A stretch of 64,000 nt of DNA from Paracoccus limosus (GCF_009711185.1 NZ_WMIF01000015.1:1-64000); one strand, 5' to 3'. Positions 8,747 through 18,135 are shown, counted from the stretch's first letter. Notes: generated by a model from the letters alone, not told the origin. Numbers and translations are program-made.

Positions 8747-9403
8747 TCAGCCGAATTCCGCGCCCGCCTTCTCGCGCCAGCGGAAATCGGGGCGATAGAT
8801 CAGTTCCAGCTGGGCGCGGGCATTGGCGCTGAGATCGGCGGGCGACAGTTTCGGGCCGCCGCGCTGCTCATGCGGCAATTGCAGGGTGCGGCCGGTGCGC
8901 TGGTTCAGCTCGGCCAGCATGCGTTCCAGCCCGTCCATGGGAAAGATGCGGTGGAAATAGCCCGGATCGCGGCCCAGAAAGCTGATCTGCGGTGCGCAAT
9001 GGTGCCGGATCGAGGCCGAGAATTCGCGATAGATCTCGATCCGCTCGACAAAGGTTTCTAGATCCGGGTCTGGGATCGCCCCGGCCTTGCGCGCCTGTGC
9101 CGACAGCGCCTTTTCCGACAGCTCGCGGTGATGCAGCACGCGGTTGGAATAGCAGGACAGAAAACGCGCAATGGGATCGCGATAGATGGCAAAGCGCCAG
9201 AACCCCTCCAGCGGCCCTTGATCGACCCGGCCAAAGGGCACGGTGCCGTAGAAATTATGAATATGGAACATCTGCCCATGCCGGACCAGCGGCCTGAACG
9301 GCACCCCGTTCTCGATCTGGAAGAACAGGCTTTTGATCGAGGTGCAGGCCGATTTCGGCACCGGGAAATAGGCGATGCGCTGCTGGGGAAGGATGACGGG
9401 CAT
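8747..9403 (-). CDS. Sulfotransferase family protein (Sulfotransfer_2-like)
   Basis: A 218-residue cytosolic sulfotransferase that would move sulfate from PAPS to an acceptor, probably a glycan given the neighbours. The 5'-phosphosulfate loop is at residues 14-27 (FPVPKSACTSIKSL) and the 3'-phosphate motif at about 74-87 (YRDPIARFLSCYSN); both match carbohydrate sulfotransferases of this class. I start at the ATG at 9403, with AGGAA upstream, rather than the TTG one codon earlier. It is the last gene of the seven-gene glycan cluster. Confidence 0.82.
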   Translation of the reverse strand: MPVILPQQRIAYFPVPKSACTSIKSLFFQIENGVPFRPLVRHGQMFHIHNFYGTVPFGRVDQGPLEGFWRFAIYRDPIARFLSCYSNRVLHHRELSEKALSAQARKAGAIPDPDLETFVERIEIYREFSASIRHHCAPQISFLGRDPGYFHRIFPMDGLERMLAELNQRTGRTLQLPHEQRGGPKLSPADLSANARAQLELIYRPDFRWREKAGAEFG

Positions 9404-9417
9404 CAAGGGGGTTCCTT

Positions 9418-9441
9418 GCTCCCGGCATTGCTGCCGGGAGC
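9418..9441 (-). terminator. Intercistronic hairpin between pyruvyl transferase and sulfotransferase genes
   Basis: A perfect 10-bp inverted repeat (gctcccggca / tgccgggagc) with a four-base loop lies 7 bp after the pyruvyl transferase stop and 15 bp before the sulfotransferase start. There is no T-run, so it may act as a weak terminator or an mRNA-stability element that lowers sulfotransferase output relative to the upstream genes. Confidence 0.5.
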
Positions 9442-9448
9442 GTGTGGT

Positions 9449-10630
9449 TCAGGCGACTTCGCGCTGCGCATCCACCGCGCCGCCGGCGGCGATATCGGCA
9501 AGATAGGCGGCGGGCTTGAGGCCGGTGCCGGTCAGGAATTCGATGTAGCGGGCGCATTTCATCGCCCGGAACTCGTCGTATTTCTGGCCGTCAAAGGGCA
9601 GCAGCTCGCGCAGCTTGGTCCGGGTCAGCGGTTGCGTCAGATCCGATGCGCGCAGGAAGGGCACGCCGGTTTCGTTGCACATTTCCTCGGTGCGGGTGTC
9701 GATGGTGACGGTGCAGGCCATGCGCTCGGCCTGAATGGCCAGCTGCGCGCCATGGAAACGCGGCCCGATCAGCAGGTCATAGCGGCGCAGCTCGTCCATC
9801 CAGGTGGCGACATCGTAATACGAGCGGGCGTAGTTCAGCGCCCAGTCCTTGAACTGCTCGGGCGTGTAATGCGGCACGGTGTGCTTGTGCAGGCGTTCCA
9901 GCGCCTCGGGCTCGATCTCGTCGAATGCGCCGCGCGACAGCTTGATCATGTTGCCCATGGACTGGACGATATAGACGCCCGGGAACTGCGGATCCATCAT
10001 CATGCTGATGAGCTGCTGTTCGATATCGCGGGTGTTGCGCCAGGCTTCGTGACCGCCGGCGACCGCGATCCGCTGCGGCAGCGGATGCGCCTCCCAGTTC
10101 TTCTGGATGCGGCGTCCCAGATCGGGCCGCGGGTTGATGAAATGCGACGGGCAGCCATTCGCCACCGTCTGGGCGCCGGTCAGCTTTTCGATCTGCTCCG
10201 AGGTGTAGGGGCCACGGGTATAGATGTTCTGGATATTATGCTGACGACCGTTTTCGATCAGGACATCCAGCCACGCCCGGGTGCCTTCGGTCAATTCGAC
10301 ATCGGCTCCGAATTCCTTGGCCTGCGCGCCCAGCCCGATGGCGACGATCGGTTTGGTCACTTGCTGCAGGTTCTTGGCCAGACCGCCCAGATCCGTATGT
10401 TTGCCAAGCTGGTTGGCACAGGGGATCACAACGAAATCGACATTCTTGTTCAGAACTTCCGGCCGGACATGCCAGGGGTAATAATGAATCTCCGCGTCGA
10501 TCTGACTGCGGACGGCATGCACGAATGCAAGGTTGCCGTTATTATGTCCGACCTTGCGATAAAGCGTCTCGAAATCGGAGTTCGAATAAAGTCCGCAGTT
10601 TTCACTTTCCCACAAAAGCCCGATTTTCAT
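9449..10630 (-). CDS. Polysaccharide pyruvyl transferase family protein (PF04230)
   Basis: A 393-residue CsaB/WcaK-type enzyme expected to transfer pyruvate from phosphoenolpyruvate to a sugar, creating an acidic ketal on a surface polysaccharide. Recognisable parts are FVVIPCANQLGKHTDL, IGLGAQ, the segment YTRGPYTSEQI and the conserved C-terminal LIGPRFHGAQLAIQAE. Two ATGs lie in frame, at 10636 and 10630; the second has AGGGG at the better distance, so I use it. Some family members (glycan methyl- or amido-modifying variants) are known, so the exact transfer is not certain. Confidence 0.78.
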   Translation of the reverse strand: MKIGLLWESENCGLYSNSDFETLYRKVGHNNGNLAFVHAVRSQIDAEIHYYPWHVRPEVLNKNVDFVVIPCANQLGKHTDLGGLAKNLQQVTKPIVAIGLGAQAKEFGADVELTEGTRAWLDVLIENGRQHNIQNIYTRGPYTSEQIEKLTGAQTVANGCPSHFINPRPDLGRRIQKNWEAHPLPQRIAVAGGHEAWRNTRDIEQQLISMMMDPQFPGVYIVQSMGNMIKLSRGAFDEIEPEALERLHKHTVPHYTPEQFKDWALNYARSYYDVATWMDELRRYDLLIGPRFHGAQLAIQAERMACTVTIDTRTEEMCNETGVPFLRASDLTQPLTRTKLRELLPFDGQKYDEFRAMKCARYIEFLTGTGLKPAAYLADIAAGGAVDAQREVA

Positions 10631-10677
10631 TCCCATTTCCCCTTGATTGGATGGTATCTGTCAAATTGAATTCAAGA

Positions 10678-11949
10678 TCAGCCGACCTTTTTCAGGTCGC
10701 GCTCCTTTTTCAGATCCCGCTCGGCTGCAGGGGTGCAAACCCGCTCCCACTCGGCTTGGAAACCCGCCAGATCCAGCGGCGGTGTGATCCGGGCCTTGTG
10801 TTCCGCCAGAAGCTCGGCGTCGCCGTGGACCGACAGGATGGCGGCGGCCAAGGCGGCGGCGTCTCCGGTGCGGAACTGGATGCCCCAGCCGGCGGTCTTT
10901 TCCGCCATGCCGCCGATGTCCGAGGCGATCATCGGCGTGCCCGCCGCGCGGGCCTCCTGGATCACCACCGGAGAGTTCTCCCACCAGACCGAGGGGATGA
11001 TGATCCAGCCATAGCCGCGCATGATGTCGACGCAGTCCTGCGGGCGATAACGGCCACGAAAGCGCACGCAGTCGGGCAGCTCCAGATCCGGCCACAGCCG
11101 GGCAAAGCCGGCCTTGTCGACGCCGTGGATTTCAATGTCCAGCGGCACCTCGCTTTCGGGAACCTGCGCCTCGATCAGGGCGGCGGCGCGGATCAGCACG
11201 TCCAGCCCCTTGGTCGGCGTGGCCTGCCCGAAGAAGGCAAAGCGGCCGCTTTTGCGCATCAGCTCTTGCGGCGTTTCGGCGGTGGCGGCGTCGGCATGGT
11301 CCAGCCCGTTCTCGATCACTGCGATACGGCCGGGCGCGACGCCCCAGTCCTCGAAGCGCAGGCGCAAGAATTCGCTGGGCGACAGCAGCTGGTCAAAGCC
11401 CTCCAGCATCTCCAGCATTCGCGCGCGGCGCAGCACGAAATCGACCGGCGGCCGCGCAAGGCAGGCGGCGCAGGCGACCTCGCTGGAACTGTAGCACAGC
11501 TCGCCCGAGCGTTTCACCATCTGGCCGTGATTGGCGCAGATCGCGGTCAGCTCGTGCAGGGTGCAGATGAAGCGCGCCTTGGGCAGGGCCGCACGCAGCC
11601 GGCGGATGGTGCCGGCGCCGATGTTCCAGAAATGGTGGAAATGATAGACATCGGCGCGAAAGGCCAACAGGAACTCGACCAGCCAATCCTCATCGGCGAT
11701 GCGCGGCTGGTCCATGGTAAAGCTGTCCATGCCGCGCCCCTGCAGGCAGAAATCGCGCGGGCTGAAGCTGAGAACCTGCTGACTGCGGCCAAAGAACTTG
11801 TCGCTGTCCTCGGGGCCGATGGTCGAGCCGACGAAATAGGCGTCCTCTCCCAGGCTCAGCAGGTGCTGGAACTGGCGATAGGCCGCGACCTCGCCGCCGC
11901 CATAGCGCAGGTTGGGGTGGGAATGCGAGACGATGACGATGCGGGTCAT
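10678..11949 (-). CDS. Glycosyltransferase family 4 protein
   Basis: A GT-B fold, retaining glycosyltransferase of 423 residues. The N-terminal acceptor domain starts MTRIVIVSHSHPNLRYGGGEV. The C-terminal nucleotide-sugar domain shows FFGQATPTKGLDVLIRAA and SVWWENSPVVIQEARAAGTPMIASDIGG, with the E-x7-E-like donor site. A cysteine-containing stretch (LCYSSSEVACAACL) may bind a metal. The C-terminus ends in a duplicated ERDLKK hexapeptide, encoded by a short DNA repeat at 10684-10716. The ATG at 11949 overlaps the stop of the upstream gene (ATGA). Confidence 0.85.
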   Translation of the reverse strand: MTRIVIVSHSHPNLRYGGGEVAAYRQFQHLLSLGEDAYFVGSTIGPEDSDKFFGRSQQVLSFSPRDFCLQGRGMDSFTMDQPRIADEDWLVEFLLAFRADVYHFHHFWNIGAGTIRRLRAALPKARFICTLHELTAICANHGQMVKRSGELCYSSSEVACAACLARPPVDFVLRRARMLEMLEGFDQLLSPSEFLRLRFEDWGVAPGRIAVIENGLDHADAATAETPQELMRKSGRFAFFGQATPTKGLDVLIRAAALIEAQVPESEVPLDIEIHGVDKAGFARLWPDLELPDCVRFRGRYRPQDCVDIMRGYGWIIIPSVWWENSPVVIQEARAAGTPMIASDIGGMAEKTAGWGIQFRTGDAAALAAAILSVHGDAELLAEHKARITPPLDLAGFQAEWERVCTPAAERDLKKERDLKKVG

Positions 11950-13505
11950 GCGGCCAGAGCCTCCATCAGCTTGCGGCTTTCGGCATCGTAAAGATGCAGG
12001 TCCATGCCGCCGGGCAGCAGCCGGGCACAGGGCCCGCTGCGGCCGGTGAAATGCAGCGTGCCGGGCAGGGCCTCGGCCTCGGTCAGCCCGGCTTGCAGCA
12101 GGCGCTCGGCGACATGGCGCAGCCGCGCCTCTTCGGTCAGATAGGGGCGCGGGGCCTGGGCCAGCAGGGCCAGCAGGCTGGCGGTCGGGCCCAGCAGCGC
12201 AAAGGGCAACAGATCGCGCTGGAACCGTGCCGCCAGATCGCCGGGCGCGCCGCCGATGGCGCCGATGGCGTCCAGCGCGCACAGGTGGAAGGGCTGCGGC
12301 CCAAGCGGCTGGAACACTCCGGCCAAAGCCGGCAGCTGGAACAGGGTCGAGCTGCGGCCAAAAAGCAGCGTCTCGGCCCCGGCGCCGGGCAGGTCCAGCC
12401 CGGGCGCCGCACCACGCAGCCGCAGGCCATGCGGCAATTCGCGCGTCGCGCCCTCGATCGCCTCGACCAGCGGCCGGCTGAGTGCTTCGCGCAGCAGGAA
12501 CAGCTCAATCGGGCGCTGCAGGCGCTGGCCGATGCGGCGCAGCACGTCGCGCAGGTCGTGATCGGCCAGATCATGGTCCAGAACCAGCAGCACCGACCCG
12601 CCGGGGCGCGCGGAGGGCAGGGACGCGGGCGGCTGCCAGCCGGGCAGCGGGTCCAGCATGGCGCTGCGCAGCCGGCGTTGCAGGGCCGGCACCGGCAGGT
12701 CCAGCCGCACCTGACACAGCTCGGCCGCGAAATCATCGGCGGGCAGGGTGGCGGCCGGGGCCAGCACGCCGGCGGCGTTTTCCTGTCCCGGCACGATGAA
12801 CAGCATCCGAACCGGGCCGCGCAGCGGCTGGCGCAGCAGGAAACCGCCGCAATAGCCGTCATCGCCGGTAAAGCGATAGCGCGTGCCATAGGGCGCCAGA
12901 TCGGCGCGGGGCAGGGCGCCGGCGAACAGCTCGACCCGGCAGATCTGCTGGTCGTCCATGGCCAGCGCCAGCAGCGGCTCGGTCTGGGCGATGGCGGGCA
13001 GGAACCAGCCCGACGCGAGTCCCTGTCCGGCGCCGTCGATCATGCAGCGATCGATGCCCAGACCGAAATCGTCGCTTTCGCGCGGCAACAGCGGCGCAAA
13101 GCGCAGCCGCGCCACCGCTGCCTGCGCCAGATCGCCTTGCGGATCGGCCAGCTCGCCCGCCGCCAGCAGGCGCAGCCAGGCAAAGAACAGCTCGTCCACG
13201 CCGATCTCGACCAGACGCAGCTGGTCGGTGACCAGACGCTCGGGGTGGATTTCCAGAAATTCGTGGCCGGATTTGATATGCACCGTGGCGCTGCCGGCAA
13301 TGTCCAGCCCGTCAAGGTCAAAGACCGCCAGCACGCCGAATTTCTCGGCCGTGCGCAGGTCGCGCCGGGCGTGGCGGGTGACGAGGCGGGGGCGCAGCCG
13401 CGCCTCGTCCAGATACAGCTCCAGATCAAGCCAGAGATCGCTGCTCCAGCCCGCGACGATCAGCGCCGTCTCATCGGCAAAGCAGAAATCCAGGTTCAGG
13501 GCCAA
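11946..13505 (-). CDS. Hypothetical protein of the glycan cluster
   Basis: I do not recognise this 519-residue protein. It has no signal peptide or membrane span and is rich in short hydrophobic beta-type segments (ALIVAGWSSDLWLDLELYLD; GVLAVFDLDGL). There may be a Rossmann-like half further on (GGSVLLVLDHDLADHDLRDVLRRIG). The best start appears to be a TTG at 13505 with AAAGGAA eight bases upstream; an ATG at 13544 is in frame but lacks a spaced ribosome-binding site and adds 13 atypical residues. It sits between a GT4 gene and another unknown in the same operon, so a role in recognising or modifying the same glycan is likely. Confidence 0.6.
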   Translation of the reverse strand: MALNLDFCFADETALIVAGWSSDLWLDLELYLDEARLRPRLVTRHARRDLRTAEKFGVLAVFDLDGLDIAGSATVHIKSGHEFLEIHPERLVTDQLRLVEIGVDELFFAWLRLLAAGELADPQGDLAQAAVARLRFAPLLPRESDDFGLGIDRCMIDGAGQGLASGWFLPAIAQTEPLLALAMDDQQICRVELFAGALPRADLAPYGTRYRFTGDDGYCGGFLLRQPLRGPVRMLFIVPGQENAAGVLAPAATLPADDFAAELCQVRLDLPVPALQRRLRSAMLDPLPGWQPPASLPSARPGGSVLLVLDHDLADHDLRDVLRRIGQRLQRPIELFLLREALSRPLVEAIEGATRELPHGLRLRGAAPGLDLPGAGAETLLFGRSSTLFQLPALAGVFQPLGPQPFHLCALDAIGAIGGAPGDLAARFQRDLLPFALLGPTASLLALLAQAPRPYLTEEARLRHVAERLLQAGLTEAEALPGTLHFTGRSGPCARLLPGGMDLHLYDAESRKLMEALAA

Positions 13506-13557
13506 GAGAGTATTCCTTTGTCGGGGGCCATGCCTGACCGGCATGGCCTTGGAGGGA

Positions 13558-14136
13558 TCAGACCAGCGTGATGGCGAGGCCGCTCAGCAGCAGGCGGGCC
13601 GGCGGATGGCGCAGGTGGATGATGACGCGGTGGCCGCTGGTGCCCTCGTCCGGCTCGGGCAGCTCAATGCAGCACAGCGACAGCGCATCGCGGGTGATGC
13701 GCCATTCGCGATGGCCGCCGTCCTGCACCTGCCCGTCCTCATCGAAGCTGCGCAGGAACACATCCGCGACCAGCGGCGTATCGGCGCCGGCGATGCATTC
13801 GATGAAACATTTCGTGGCCGGTTCCGCGCTGTCGGGCAGCGGCGCCTCCAGCGTCATCCAGGTCAGGCCGGCGCCGCGCAGCTCGATGGCGGTCTCGCCA
13901 TCGGTGCCGGGCAGGATGTCATAGCGCATGCCATCGGGCAGGCAGGCGCCAAAGGCGGGGGTAATGGCGTTATAGCCGCCCGTCAGGCCCAGTTTCGGGC
14001 GCCCGACCATGGCCGAGCGCGCCTCGTCCAAAAGGTCGATGCGGGCGGATTGCAATGCGGTCAAGACCGAGGCGGCAGCTTCGAAATTGCGCACCGCGGC
14101 AGCATAAAGCGTCGTCAATTCAAATCGTCCTTTCAT
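13558..14136 (-). CDS. Hypothetical protein, small beta-rich member of the glycan cluster
   Basis: A 192-residue protein I cannot assign. Its first part is helical (TTLYAAAVRNFEAAASVLTAL); the rest is beta-rich (AIELRGAGLTWMTLEAPLP; CFIECIAGADTPLVADVFLRSF; RVIIHLRHPPARLLLSGLAI). The pattern resembles segments in the two larger unknown proteins of this cluster and is compatible with a carbohydrate-binding beta sandwich, though this is only an impression. The start overlaps the end of the GT2-GT4 fusion by 17 bp, so the two are translationally linked. Confidence 0.6.
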   Translation of the reverse strand: MKGRFELTTLYAAAVRNFEAAASVLTALQSARIDLLDEARSAMVGRPKLGLTGGYNAITPAFGACLPDGMRYDILPGTDGETAIELRGAGLTWMTLEAPLPDSAEPATKCFIECIAGADTPLVADVFLRSFDEDGQVQDGGHREWRITRDALSLCCIELPEPDEGTSGHRVIIHLRHPPARLLLSGLAITLV

Positions 14137-16762
14137 GAGCGTTCATCTGCCGTTTCCTGCAGACCGGCTCCTCCCAATGTCCTGCCAGCCAGTCCAGCAG
14201 GGGCGCAGCACTGCTGGCCCAATCCCTGACGCTGGCCGAGGCAGTCTCTGACACCCGCCGCAACGATGCGCGGTCCGCGTGCAGCGCCAAAATGCGCTGG
14301 ACGAAGGCCGCCTCGCAGTCCTCCTCGGGGATGACAAAACCGTTCACACCGTCCTCGATCGCCTCGCGCATGGCACCGACATCGGTGGCCAGCACGACCA
14401 CGCCCAGCCGCTGCGCTTCCAGCACCGACAGCGGCAGGCCCTCGTAATGCGAGGGCAGCACCATCACATCGGTCTGCAACAGCAGCCCGGTCAGCGCGCG
14501 CGGGCCCCGCATCGCGCCCATCTGGCGGGTCTGCGGCGGCATGTTGATCTCGACGGGGTTGTCGACGATGGCCTGTCCGGCGATCGCCAACTGGATCTCG
14601 GGCAATTGCTGCGCCAGCCCGGCATAGATCGTGGCCAGCCGCGCCACGCCCTTTTGCGGGTCGAGCCGGCCCATGAACAGCACGCGCAGCGGGCTTGTCG
14701 CCACCGCTCTGCCGCGCTCTTCCAGCACGGTGCGCACCCGGTCGGGATCTATCGGATAGCCCGGGGCGTTCACCACCGGCATCAGCTTGTTGCGCGGCAT
14801 GCCCTGCGCGTTCAGCCAGCCCGCCAGCCCGTGCGAGCAGGTCAGGAACAGGTCATAGGCATGCTCATAGGCCAGAGCCAGCTTGGGCGGGCCATAGTTG
14901 CGGCCATAGATGCTGCGTTCGACCAGATGCTCATGATCGATCATCAGCACGCCCTGCCGCCGCAGCCGGTCGGAGACCTTGTGCGTCGCGGCGGAATGGG
15001 CGTTGATGACCGCATCCATCGAGCCGAGCAGCCCGACCAGATCGGCGCGCTCCATGCCCTCGCCCCAAGCGGGTTCGGCGGTCCCCATGTATTCGGGCCC
15101 CGACCAGTCCAGCGTCGCGGGATCGGGCAGCCAGTTCACCGTCTCAAAGGATTGCAGCGCCCAGCCATCGCCATGGATCGGCCGGTCACTGGCCACGAAC
15201 AGATGCAGCCGGTGCCCGGCCGCCGCCAGTTCGCGCGCAAGGCTGGCCGCCACCTTTTCGACACCGCCAAAGTCAAAGATCGGCAGCACCAGCCCGATAT
15301 CCTTGCGGCCGGGCTGTTTCAGCAGCGGAAAGACCACACCGCCCGAACACAGCTTGCGCGGGATCTCGACCGCCATAGCGCGGCTGGAGGCGCCGCCCGG
15401 CTCGCGCCAGCGCCATTGTTGCTCCAGCGCCGGGCGAAAGCGGCTGCGGTGCATGGCCAGAAGAAAGCCGCGCATGAGCTCGCCCGCCGAATCTGTTTGC
15501 GGCGGCAGCGGCGACATGCCGTCGATCTCGATGCCCCAGCTGCTGACCGGATGCGGGTTCGGCGCGCGTTCGACATCGCGGATCCAGCCGATATCGCCCC
15601 AGCCGGCCAGCCGGCGCAGCCCGTCAAGCCCAAGGACCATGCCATCGGCAGGCCGTTCGGGATTGCCGCAATCATTGCTGATGACATGGCCGGTTTCCGA
15701 CAGGTCCAGAAAGAACAGGTCAAGGTCCGATGCCACCCGCCGCGCCTGCCGCCGTTCGCAGATCCACAGGAAATTGCGCAGGAGCCGCGCCTGTTTCAGC
15801 CGTGCCGAAACCCCCTCGCGCAGCACGATCAACAAGCTGGGGGCGTGATGGGCATAGGGTTCGGCGAAATGCGCGAAATAGCGCCGCTCCAGCTCGGCCA
15901 AAGTGATCGGCTCGGCATGGTCGGGGTCGGTGCACAGGATCGCGCTGTTGCCCTCGATGATGGCATAACGGGGGAAACGCTCGGCTTCCAGCGCGAGCAG
16001 CTTGGGACAGGAAAACAGCCAGCGGTGCTTGCTTTCCAGAAACCGCCGCAGCTCGCCGTCCAGATCGTGGGAATGCGACAGCATGCTGGCCGGGCGCTTG
16101 CGGTAAAGCAGCACCGGCTCAGCCAGAGGCAGGCCGCGAAAGCCGGCGGCGGCGGCCGAGAGCCAGAAATCCCAATCCTCATAGCCTTTTTTCATCGCCT
16201 CGTCGAAGCGGATGCCGGCCTCGAAGACGCGCCGGCGGATCAGGCTGCCGGCCTCGCAGATGTTGAGATGGGCGTGAAACAGCAGGCTGGGATCGCGGTC
16301 GACGATATAATGGCCCTTTTGCCCGAAAAAGTCAAAATCGGGGTAGAACCAATCGTGGTCCGGGTGGCGGGCCAGCGCGCGCAGGCAGGCCGCCCCCGCG
16401 CCTTCGGTCAGGGTATTGTCGGCATCCAGCAGCAGGATCGCGTCGATGTCGGGATCGGCCGCCAGCGCGGCCTTGATGCCGCGATTGCGCGCCGCGCTCA
16501 GCCCGCCATTGGGGTAATGCAGCGCCAGCATCGTCTCGCCCATGATCGCCTGCCAGCTGGCGATGCTGGCGCGCGTCTCGTCATGCGTGCAGCCGTCGTC
16601 GATCACCACCAGCCGGCGGATGGCGCCCGAGGCCATTTCGCGATGCACGGCGGCGATGGCATCGTCGAGCAGGACCGGATGGCCCTTGGTCGGAATGATG
16701 ACCGTGATCGGCGCGACTTCGGTTGCGGCGGCAGGCGGGACGGCAGGCATGGCAGGGGTCAC
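14120..16762 (-). CDS. Two-domain glycosyltransferase: GT2 (N-terminal) fused to GT4 (C-terminal)
   Basis: An 880-residue enzyme likely to add two sugars in sequence. Residues about 20-250 are a GT-A/GT2 domain: VIIPTKGHP (21-29), VVIDDG, GGLSAARNRG and the metal-binding LLLDADN (111-116), then KKGYEDWDFWLSAAAAGF, typical of the ED-W acceptor region. From about residue 490 a GT-B/GT4 domain begins (IGLVLPIFDFGGVEKVAASLA), with VLFMGRLDPQKGV and VMVLPSHYEGLPLSVLEAQRLGVVVLATDVGG-like sequence. A middle region of about 200 residues is unassigned. The GTG start (16762) overlaps the upstream stop. Confidence 0.85.
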   Translation of the reverse strand: MTPAMPAVPPAAATEVAPITVIIPTKGHPVLLDDAIAAVHREMASGAIRRLVVIDDGCTHDETRASIASWQAIMGETMLALHYPNGGLSAARNRGIKAALAADPDIDAILLLDADNTLTEGAGAACLRALARHPDHDWFYPDFDFFGQKGHYIVDRDPSLLFHAHLNICEAGSLIRRRVFEAGIRFDEAMKKGYEDWDFWLSAAAAGFRGLPLAEPVLLYRKRPASMLSHSHDLDGELRRFLESKHRWLFSCPKLLALEAERFPRYAIIEGNSAILCTDPDHAEPITLAELERRYFAHFAEPYAHHAPSLLIVLREGVSARLKQARLLRNFLWICERRQARRVASDLDLFFLDLSETGHVISNDCGNPERPADGMVLGLDGLRRLAGWGDIGWIRDVERAPNPHPVSSWGIEIDGMSPLPPQTDSAGELMRGFLLAMHRSRFRPALEQQWRWREPGGASSRAMAVEIPRKLCSGGVVFPLLKQPGRKDIGLVLPIFDFGGVEKVAASLARELAAAGHRLHLFVASDRPIHGDGWALQSFETVNWLPDPATLDWSGPEYMGTAEPAWGEGMERADLVGLLGSMDAVINAHSAATHKVSDRLRRQGVLMIDHEHLVERSIYGRNYGPPKLALAYEHAYDLFLTCSHGLAGWLNAQGMPRNKLMPVVNAPGYPIDPDRVRTVLEERGRAVATSPLRVLFMGRLDPQKGVARLATIYAGLAQQLPEIQLAIAGQAIVDNPVEINMPPQTRQMGAMRGPRALTGLLLQTDVMVLPSHYEGLPLSVLEAQRLGVVVLATDVGAMREAIEDGVNGFVIPEEDCEAAFVQRILALHADRASLRRVSETASASVRDWASSAAPLLDWLAGHWEEPVCRKRQMNAHERTI

Positions 16763-18135
16763 TCGGCCGCCAGCGGCAGGATGTTGCGCCGGGTGATGCG
16801 GAAACCGCGAAACAGCCCCCAGCTGTGGTCATTGGCGCGGTCCGAGGCCAGCGACACCGCCAGCAGGATGTCGGCGCGCCCGACGATCGGCTCGACCGGG
16901 ACGCAATGCGCCTGCGACCAGCCCTGCGGCGGCAGACCATGCACCCATGGGCCCATGCGGCGCTGCCAATAGCCATCTTCGTCCACCGCGCCATGCGGCG
17001 CCACGCCGACGCTGAAGTTCAGGCTGGGCGCGCGCGGATGGCCCACGTTCACCAGCGCCGACAGATGCGCCAGCGCCGGCAATTCGACCCCCCGGATCAC
17101 CGCGCAGACCGCGCCATGGCGCGAAGGATGCACCATGACCGCATCCTCGTTTTCCCAGAACGAGGCCGAGACATGGTCATCGACCAGCGGCGGTGTGGCA
17201 AAGAGTTCGGGCTTGGGCAGGTCCGAGGGCGACAGGAAACCTGCATCCGAGGTCAGCGCCGGCAGATCGCCGCCAAGGATCGGCGTCGCCTCGGGCAGGC
17301 GCACGCCGGGCAGGGATTTCCAGATCCTGAGCGCCAGGACATGGTCCTGCGGCTCGGCCTGTTCCAGATGCGCGGCATAGGCGGGATCGGGCACGGCATT
17401 GCCAAGGCCAAGGGCCAGGGGCTCTTTGCCGGCCCAGCTGAGCCGCAGCGCGCAATCCTGTTCGGGCACCTGCAGGGGGGCGGGCAGCGAAAAGCGCACC
17501 CAGCCCGCGTCGATGCCGCCAAGCGTCGGCGTCGCCCGCAGCGTATGGCCCTGACCCGAGGCGCAGACCAGCCGGCAGTCCAGATGCGCCAGCACCTCGC
17601 GGGGGGCGGTGGGAAACCAGATGTCCACCGCCGAGATCGAGGCCGCGCCCACCGGCAGGTTCTGCAGCAGCGACTGGCCGGGGGCGATGGTGATCAGCCG
17701 GCCGACCGGATCCCAGGACAGCGCCCGCATCGCGCGCGGATTGCCGAGCGTATAAAGGAAATTCTCGACCGATTTCAGGTTTTCTTCCAGGGACTGGTTT
17801 TCACGCCGCAGAATCGAGGCCGAAAGCCGCGCCGAACCGGCATCCTCTTCGGCCCTTTTCAGACGGGCGGACAGCAGATCGATAATATTGGCGGCGAGTT
17901 TCGACGTATCGTCGGGGTCGAAATCCAGCCGGGGCAGGCGGCTGAGATGATGGGGCAGCGGCACCGATTTTCCGCGCGCGGGTTTGCGCGTCACGATCGC
18001 CAGCGGCGCCTCGCCCGGGGTCAGGGGGCTTTCGCTGCGCAGCCCGTCGATTTCGACGCAGGAAATCGCGTCGCATTGAATGATGGCGCGGACGTTATCC
18101 CGCAATCCCTGCTGAACGAGGACGATAGAGCGCAT
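16759..18135 (-). CDS. Hypothetical coiled-coil protein heading the glycan cluster
   Basis: First gene of the cluster, 458 residues, not recognised. Residues about 85-135 form a charged, heptad-like helix (SARLKRAEEDAGSARLSASI then RRENQSLEENLKSVENFL), probably a coiled coil for oligomerisation. Two beta-rich stretches follow (GWVRFSLPAPLQVPEQDCAL; AVCAVIRGVELPALAHLSAL) that recall lectin-like sandwiches. No signal peptide or membrane span. The ATG at 18135 has GGAG ten bases upstream; a longer frame to 18285 is not protein-like. It could be a glycan-binding or length-sensing subunit, but this is speculation. Confidence 0.6.
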   Translation of the reverse strand: MRSIVLVQQGLRDNVRAIIQCDAISCVEIDGLRSESPLTPGEAPLAIVTRKPARGKSVPLPHHLSRLPRLDFDPDDTSKLAANIIDLLSARLKRAEEDAGSARLSASILRRENQSLEENLKSVENFLYTLGNPRAMRALSWDPVGRLITIAPGQSLLQNLPVGAASISAVDIWFPTAPREVLAHLDCRLVCASGQGHTLRATPTLGGIDAGWVRFSLPAPLQVPEQDCALRLSWAGKEPLALGLGNAVPDPAYAAHLEQAEPQDHVLALRIWKSLPGVRLPEATPILGGDLPALTSDAGFLSPSDLPKPELFATPPLVDDHVSASFWENEDAVMVHPSRHGAVCAVIRGVELPALAHLSALVNVGHPRAPSLNFSVGVAPHGAVDEDGYWQRRMGPWVHGLPPQGWSQAHCVPVEPIVGRADILLAVSLASDRANDHSWGLFRGFRITRRNILPLAAE

